Of a stretch of DNA of 64,000 nucleotides, positions 60,111-64,000 are shown one piece after another. The translations under genes and the position numbers were made by a program. How positions within the stretch are numbered: position 1 is the first letter of the stretch; each line of letters starts with the position of its first letter. The notes under the pieces are model-generated. The model did not search any database. It worked only from the letters and a program-made list of their open reading frames with translations, and was not told where the DNA came from. This DNA is from Thermoactinospora rubra (GTDB lineage: Bacteria > Actinomycetota > Actinomycetes > Streptosporangiales > Streptosporangiaceae), in assembly GCF_002093975.1 (NCBI RefSeq), contig NZ_MSZZ01000042.1:78791-142790 (forward strand). The letters run 5' to 3'.

Positions 60111-61177
60111 GTCCGCCACTTCAGCTGCGCGAAGCCCGGCTTGATGACGCCGTTGATGAGCGAGAGCCGCTCGTCGAAGGGGATGAACGCCGACTTCATC
60201 GCGTTGATCGTGAACCACTGCAGGTCGTCCCAGCCGTAGCCGAAGGCCTCGACGAGCTTGGCGAACTCCCGCGACAGCGTCGTGGCGCTCATCAGCCGGT
60301 TGTCGGTGTTGACGGTGACGCGGAAGTTGAGGCGGCGCAGCAGGCCGATGGGGTGCTCGGCGATCGAGGGCGCGGCTCCGGTCTGCAGGTTGGAGGTCGG
60401 GCACATCTCCAGCGGGATGCGCTTGTCGCGCACGTAGGCGGCCAGCCTGCCGAGCTTGGTGCCGTCCTCGGAGATGTCGTCGATGATGCGCACGCCGTGG
60501 CCAAGCCGGTCGGCGCCGCACCACTGGATGGCCTGCCAGATCGACGGCAGCCCGAACGCCTCGCCCGCGTGGATGGTGAAGTGCGCGTTCTCCCGCTGGA
60601 GATACTCGAACGCATCCAGGTGGCGGGTGGGCGGGTAGCCCGCCTCGGCGCCGGCGATGTCGAAGCCGACCACGCCGACGTCGCGGTAGCGGACCGCGAG
60701 CTCGGCGATCTCCATCGAGCGGGCCTTGTGCCGCATCGCGGTCAGCAGCGTGCCGACGCGGATGTCGCGGCCTCGCGAGCCGAGCTCGAAGCCCTCCAGG
60801 ACCGCCTCGACGACCTGGTCGAGGCTCAGGCCCGCGGCGGTGTGCTGCTCCGGCGCGTAGCGCACCTCCGCGTAGACCACGCCGTCGGCCGCCAGGTCCT
60901 CCGCGCACTCGGCGGCGACTCTGACCAGCGCCTCGCGCGTCTGCATCACGCCGACGGTGTGGTCGAAGGTCTCCAGGTAGCGCTCCAGCGACCCGGAGTC
61001 CGCCGCCTCCTCGAACCATTGGCGCAGGTTGTCGGGGTCGGTGGTGGGCAGGCGGCCGTAGCCGCTCTCGCGCGCCAGGTCGACGATCGTCTCCGGGCGC
61101 AGACCGCCGTCCAGATGGTCGTGCAGGAGCACCTTCGGCGCCCGCCGGATCTCCTCGAGTGTGGGTCGCTGGCTCAT
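60107..61177 (-). CDS. add: Adenosine deaminase
   Basis: This 356-residue zinc enzyme converts adenosine or deoxyadenosine to inosine or deoxyinosine in purine salvage. Motifs: HDHLDGGL (HxH zinc ligands), TIHAGEAFG with catalytic Glu, GHGVRI with the catalytic His, and VTVNTDNRLMS with the zinc-binding Asp. The length and all catalytic residues are normal. With PNP and the mutase upstream it completes a purine nucleoside salvage set. It overlaps the PH-like gene by 4 bases. Confidence 0.93.
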   Translation of the reverse strand: MSQRPTLEEIRRAPKVLLHDHLDGGLRPETIVDLARESGYGRLPTTDPDNLRQWFEEAADSGSLERYLETFDHTVGVMQTREALVRVAAECAEDLAADGVVYAEVRYAPEQHTAAGLSLDQVVEAVLEGFELGSRGRDIRVGTLLTAMRHKARSMEIAELAVRYRDVGVVGFDIAGAEAGYPPTRHLDAFEYLQRENAHFTIHAGEAFGLPSIWQAIQWCGADRLGHGVRIIDDISEDGTKLGRLAAYVRDKRIPLEMCPTSNLQTGAAPSIAEHPIGLLRRLNFRVTVNTDNRLMSATTLSREFAKLVEAFGYGWDDLQWFTINAMKSAFIPFDERLSLINGVIKPGFAQLKWRT

Positions 61178-61238
61178 CTGGCCATGATAAGTCCTGGAAA
61201 ACCGTGGTCCCGGAGCCGCCGCGAGCCCTGTGGAAAAC

Positions 61239-61589
61239 CTAGTCGCGGTTGGCCGTCTCGGGCGAGAAGGCGGGCAGGCACACGGCGACGTACTCCGCGC
61301 CCTCCGGCCCGCTCGAGTACCGCACCTTCTCCCCCGGCGAGGTGACGATCGACTGCCCCGCCGAGACCTCCGTGACGCCCTCGGCGTGTTCCACGATGAC
61401 GCTTCCCCGCAGCACGACGGTGTACTCGGTGAACGACGGCGTCTGGGCGGGCTCCTCCCACCCGGGCGGCGCGACCATGTGCGCGATGGAGATGGACTCG
61501 TCGCCGCTGTTGACGCGCCCGACGTGCTCCTCGATCACCTTGCCGCCGGGCACCGGGATCCGGGTCGCCCCTTCGATCTTTCTCACCAC
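61239..61589 (-). CDS. Cupin-domain protein
   Basis: This 116-residue protein is a single small beta-barrel of the cupin superfamily: SIAHMVAPPGWEEP, TEYTVVLRGSVIVEH and AGQSIVTSPGEKVRYSS follow the cupin 1 and 2 strands. The usual HxH metal ligands are not obvious, so it may bind a ligand without metal. It lies between add and a lipoprotein gene. Its function is unknown. Confidence 0.78.
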   Translation of the reverse strand: MVRKIEGATRIPVPGGKVIEEHVGRVNSGDESISIAHMVAPPGWEEPAQTPSFTEYTVVLRGSVIVEHAEGVTEVSAGQSIVTSPGEKVRYSSGPEGAEYVAVCLPAFSPETANRD

Positions 61590-61593
61590 GCCA

Positions 61594-62220
61594 TCAGTGT
61601 CCCACGTCGACCACGAGCCGGTCGGGGCCGGTCAGCTCGCGCACCCGGAACCCGGCACGCCGGTCGAGCGCCAGCCCGACGCCGACGTAGGCCTCGAAGT
61701 CGCCGGTCCGCACGACGCTGCGGACGTTGCCCAGGTCCGCCTTGAAGATCGGGCCGCCCGGCCAGGTGGGCTCGCCGTCGTCGGTGTGGGCGTTGGCGGG
61801 GTGCAGCCTGATGTGCAGGTACGCCCCGGCGGGCACCTCCAGCTCGCGCCCGGAGCCGTCCTCGACGAACTCCTCGACCCACTCGACGGTGTAGCCGGGG
61901 ACCTCGCCGCGGAAGTCGATGACGACCCGGTCGAAGCCGTCGTGCCTGGCGAAGCGGACGTCCGTGAGGAGCGCGGGCTCGCCGCCGCGCGTCACCTTGA
62001 CCTCCTTGGTGCTGGTGGGCACGGGGAGGGCCGCGGGCGAGGGCCTGGCGGGGTCGGCCGGGGTGGAGCCCTCGGCCGTGGCTGGTGCGGGCGCCGTGGC
62101 GGTCGCGGAGGAGGTGCCGGTCGTGCCGCCGGGTCCCGCCGTGCCGCACCCGGCCAGTACGGCGAGGCCGACGAGGCCAACGAGACCGGCGACGGCGCCG
62201 GCGATGCGTGAATGCCGCAT
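61594..62220 (-). CDS. Lipoprotein with AMIN-like domain
   Basis: This 208-residue protein has a lipoprotein signal peptide with lipobox VLAGC (Cys25), a Thr/Ala/Pro-rich linker, and a C-terminal domain similar to the AMIN-like family of actinobacterial exported proteins (FARHDGFDRVVIDFRGEVPGY, quoted in part: GFDRVVIDFRGEVPGY, then ending DRLVVDVGH). AMIN domains help place cell-wall enzymes. Whether this one binds wall polymers is not known. It starts at ATG 62220. The gap to the divergent sigma-like gene is 123 bases. Confidence 0.82.
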   Translation of the reverse strand: MRHSRIAGAVAGLVGLVGLAVLAGCGTAGPGGTTGTSSATATAPAPATAEGSTPADPARPSPAALPVPTSTKEVKVTRGGEPALLTDVRFARHDGFDRVVIDFRGEVPGYTVEWVEEFVEDGSGRELEVPAGAYLHIRLHPANAHTDDGEPTWPGGPIFKADLGNVRSVVRTGDFEAYVGVGLALDRRAGFRVRELTGPDRLVVDVGH

Positions 62221-62343
62221 GGCCCGTAGATTCCCACTCCCCTTCCGCGCATGCGGCGCGTATGCCAAGACAGCTATGAGCTTCCGGCTCTGGATCTTGC
62301 GGATACCGCCCCTCTACTGTGATCTCCTCACAAGGAGGGCAAA

Positions 62344-64000
62344 GTGGGTGATTCCCATGGTTTTTCGCGCTTCGTCGCGGACCATGCCGACCGGTTGGCG
62401 CGCACGGCGTACGTCCTGACGGGCGACGCCGCCCAGGCGCGCGACCTGGCCAGGCGGGCGCTGGCGGCCGTGGGCCGCCAGTGGCCGGCGCTGCGCTGGA
62501 ATCGGCCGGGCGAGGCAGCCTTCCGTGAGCTGTACCACCCGTTTCTGGAGGGCGCGCCCGGAGCCCTGCCCGTGCCGGGGTTGTCCCGGCGCGGCTGGGC
62601 GGCGGTCGTGGCCCTGTTCCACGACGGCCACCATGAGCTGATCGCCGCCCGCCTGTGCGGGCTGTCCGTGCCCGACCTTCACGTCGAGGTCTCCCAGGCG
62701 CTGTTCCACCTGCGTCGCGCCCGCCCGGAGCTCTTCGCCGACGCCGCGGGGCAGCCCGGCGCGGTACGGCCGGCCGTACCGGAGGAGCCCCGGCAGACGG
62801 GATGGGCCGCGCCCTGGGACGCCCCCGCGCAACGGCCGGCCGAGCCTCCGGCGGACACCGGCCCCGGCCTGCGCGCCGCGCTCGCCGCGTATGCCGCCGA
62901 CGCGCCGCTGCTCCAGGATGCCTTCGATCTGGTCCTGGAGGTGGAACGACGACGGCGTGCCAGGACCGCGAAGCTCGCCGCGGTCATCGCCGTCACGGCG
63001 GCGGCCCTCGTGACCGGCCTGGTCTACGGCGTCAGCGCGCTGGGCGAAGCCGTCGCCGCCCGGCAGGAGCGGGCCGGCGAGTCCTCGACGTCCTACGACG
63101 AGTACATGGAGGACGAAGACGGCCTCTGGGCATACGCCGAGGAGGAGCCCGTGCCCGACGCGGCCCTCACCAGGCTCCCCGAGCCGGTCAAGTACGCCTA
63201 CCAGGGCTGGTGCAGGGAGCGTCCCGATCCCCGCAACCCGCCGCCCTGCCTGCAGTGGCGGGTGGTGACCGGGTCGGGCAAGGAGTGGCGAATCGCCGGA
63301 GCCCAGGCCGGCGTGCCGGAGGGCGCCAAGGAGTCGTTGCCCTTCACGGTGAGCCAGGACGGCTGGCGGATCGCCTACGTCCGCTCGGAGGACTTCCGCT
63401 ACATCGTCCACGACCTGCGGACCGGCACGCAGAAGGCCATCGAGGTCGCGCACGAGGGCATGGAGCCGCGCCTGCACGCCTCGCCCAACGGCCGCTTCTT
63501 CGCCGTCACCTTCGGCGTCCCGGAGAACGCCAGGGGCGCGATGCTCGACTTCGAGACCGGCCGGAGTCTCCAGTCGATCGGCGGCGACATCCTGGCGATC
63601 AGGAACGACGGCTGGCGCGTGGTCCGCACGAAGCGCGAGGTCACCAACGTGCCCGGCTTCGCCGTTCTGACCCATCTCGGCCTGGAAGGTCCTGACGGCC
63701 GGATCCACCGGGCCTTCCGCGTCGACGCCGGCATGCTGGACTACGGCTGCGCGATCTCGCCGAACGGCCGGGCTCTGGCCATGGTCACCAGGGACCTCAA
63801 GCTCGTGAAGATGGACCTGCGCACCGGTCTGGTCTCGGGGGAGCGGGAGAACGCCGAAGACGCCGTCTCGGTCGAGCGCTGGGACCGGCATGGGGTGCTC
63901 CTGCGCGTCTGGGGGGAGGACGACGGCGTCTACCTGGACTACGAGTCCGAAGGTCACGGCTACCAAAATGCGGGCCAGTGCTCCGGCCTTCAGGCCGGGG
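62344..64000 (+). CDS. Sigma-factor-like protein fused to a transmembrane segment and extracytoplasmic domain (3' end cut)
   Basis: From GTG 62344, behind AAGGAGGG, a frame stays open to the window end (552 residues seen). The first 150 residues resemble a degenerate ECF sigma factor: FVADHADRLARTAYVLTGDA, then a region-4-like GHHELIAARLCGLSVPDLHV. A Pro/Ala linker, a single membrane helix (about residues 212-235, KLAAVIAVTAAALVTGLVYG) and an acidic stretch follow. The remaining extracytoplasmic part looks beta-propeller-like (SQDGWRIAYVRSEDFRYIVH, SPNGRFFAVTFG, SPNGRALAMVTRD). It could be a membrane-tethered regulator or sensor with a fossil sigma domain. Confidence 0.75.
   Translation, partial: MGDSHGFSRFVADHADRLARTAYVLTGDAAQARDLARRALAAVGRQWPALRWNRPGEAAFRELYHPFLEGAPGALPVPGLSRRGWAAVVALFHDGHHELIAARLCGLSVPDLHVEVSQALFHLRRARPELFADAAGQPGAVRPAVPEEPRQTGWAAPWDAPAQRPAEPPADTGPGLRAALAAYAADAPLLQDAFDLVLEVERRRRARTAKLAAVIAVTAAALVTGLVYGVSALGEAVAARQERAGESSTSYDEYMEDEDGLWAYAEEEPVPDAALTRLPEPVKYAYQGWCRERPDPRNPPPCLQWRVVTGSGKEWRIAGAQAGVPEGAKESLPFTVSQDGWRIAYVRSEDFRYIVHDLRTGTQKAIEVAHEGMEPRLHASPNGRFFAVTFGVPENARGAMLDFETGRSLQSIGGDILAIRNDGWRVVRTKREVTNVPGFAVLTHLGLEGPDGRIHRAFRVDAGMLDYGCAISPNGRALAMVTRDLKLVKMDLRTGLVSGERENAEDAVSVERWDRHGVLLRVWGEDDGVYLDYESEGHGYQNAGQCSGLQAG

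Noticed and set aside
62314..63966. 550-residue minus-strand frame opposite the sigma-like gene
   Set aside because: No start site, Leu/Gly/Val-rich shadow. The plus-strand frame has a good ribosome site and recognisable segments.
1..64000. tRNA, rRNA, insertion sequences or prophage genes
   Set aside because: I saw no cloverleaf, rRNA stretch, transposase or integrase motif. Weak or degenerate ones could still be missed without a search.

Overview
The window is very GC-rich, uses GTG starts often and packs its genes with 4-base ATGA/GTGA overlaps. With WXG100 proteins, EccC, EspG and LpqN-like genes and many ECF sigma factors, it looks like the chromosome of a filamentous actinomycete. A member of the Streptosporangiales such as Nonomuraea is my guess, not a proof. 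Several core genes follow the order known from Mycobacterium tuberculosis (accA3, lpdA, purine nucleoside phosphorylase, pmmB, add). The more variable blocks lie between them.

Layout. 1-2251 (minus): three genes of a Tad/Flp-type pilus or secretion locus (CpaF ATPase, cut by the edge; a MinD/CpaE-like protein; a SAF-domain CpaB-like protein). 2454-16752: a type VII (ESX) secretion neighbourhood. It holds a large unknown protein, a small WXG100-like protein, a polymorphic toxin with a C-terminal type 17 toxin domain, a probable immunity gene and a second WXG100-like gene. On the minus strand follow EspG, LpqN-like, membrane and Gly-zipper proteins. Then come another WXG100 gene, a 1477-residue EccC with an N-terminal FHA-like region, a secreted S1 protease and two more WXG100 genes. 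eccB, eccD, eccE and mycP are not in the window.

16881-26103: an SDR oxidoreductase, the biotin carboxylase/BCCP subunit, a secreted Gly-rich membrane protein, a subtilase gene with a frameshift, LpdA and a gamma-glutamylcyclotransferase-like protein. 26116-39496 (minus): one tightly coupled 12-gene operon that looks like an orphan biosynthetic cluster. It encodes a sugar-type oxidoreductase, two TIM-barrel isomerases, a sulfotransferase, a VOC protein, an MFS exporter, an ABC-like/Ldh_2 fusion, a NodB deacetylase, a GT2 glycosyltransferase, two NRPS proteins (PCP-E and PCP-C-A-PCP) and a type II thioesterase. The product looks like an aminoacyl or peptidyl, sulfated, sugar- or cyclitol-derived compound.

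39841-48645: an ECF sigma factor with a partner gene broken at a 17-G tract, a CDP-alcohol phosphatidyltransferase, an MHS transporter, an Lrp/AsnC regulator with an M20 peptidase, then PNP and a phosphosugar mutase. 48623-53857: a GyrI-like protein, a SigX5-type ECF factor and a MerR regulator, divergent from a TetR/acyl-CoA synthetase/enoyl-CoA hydratase operon. 53891-55387: an ATPase gene preceded by 30-bp palindromic repeats. 55475-59521: a NUDIX gene divergent from a GntR regulator, then two small ORFs, a radical SAM/SPASM enzyme, a 43-residue peptide ending in NKCSCSAGDDQPY and an APH-like kinase. I read this as a candidate RiPP system and the best lead for an undescribed pathway. 59529-64000: a PH-like membrane protein, adenosine deaminase, a cupin, a lipoprotein, and a partial sigma-factor-like protein fused to a transmembrane segment and a large extracytoplasmic domain.
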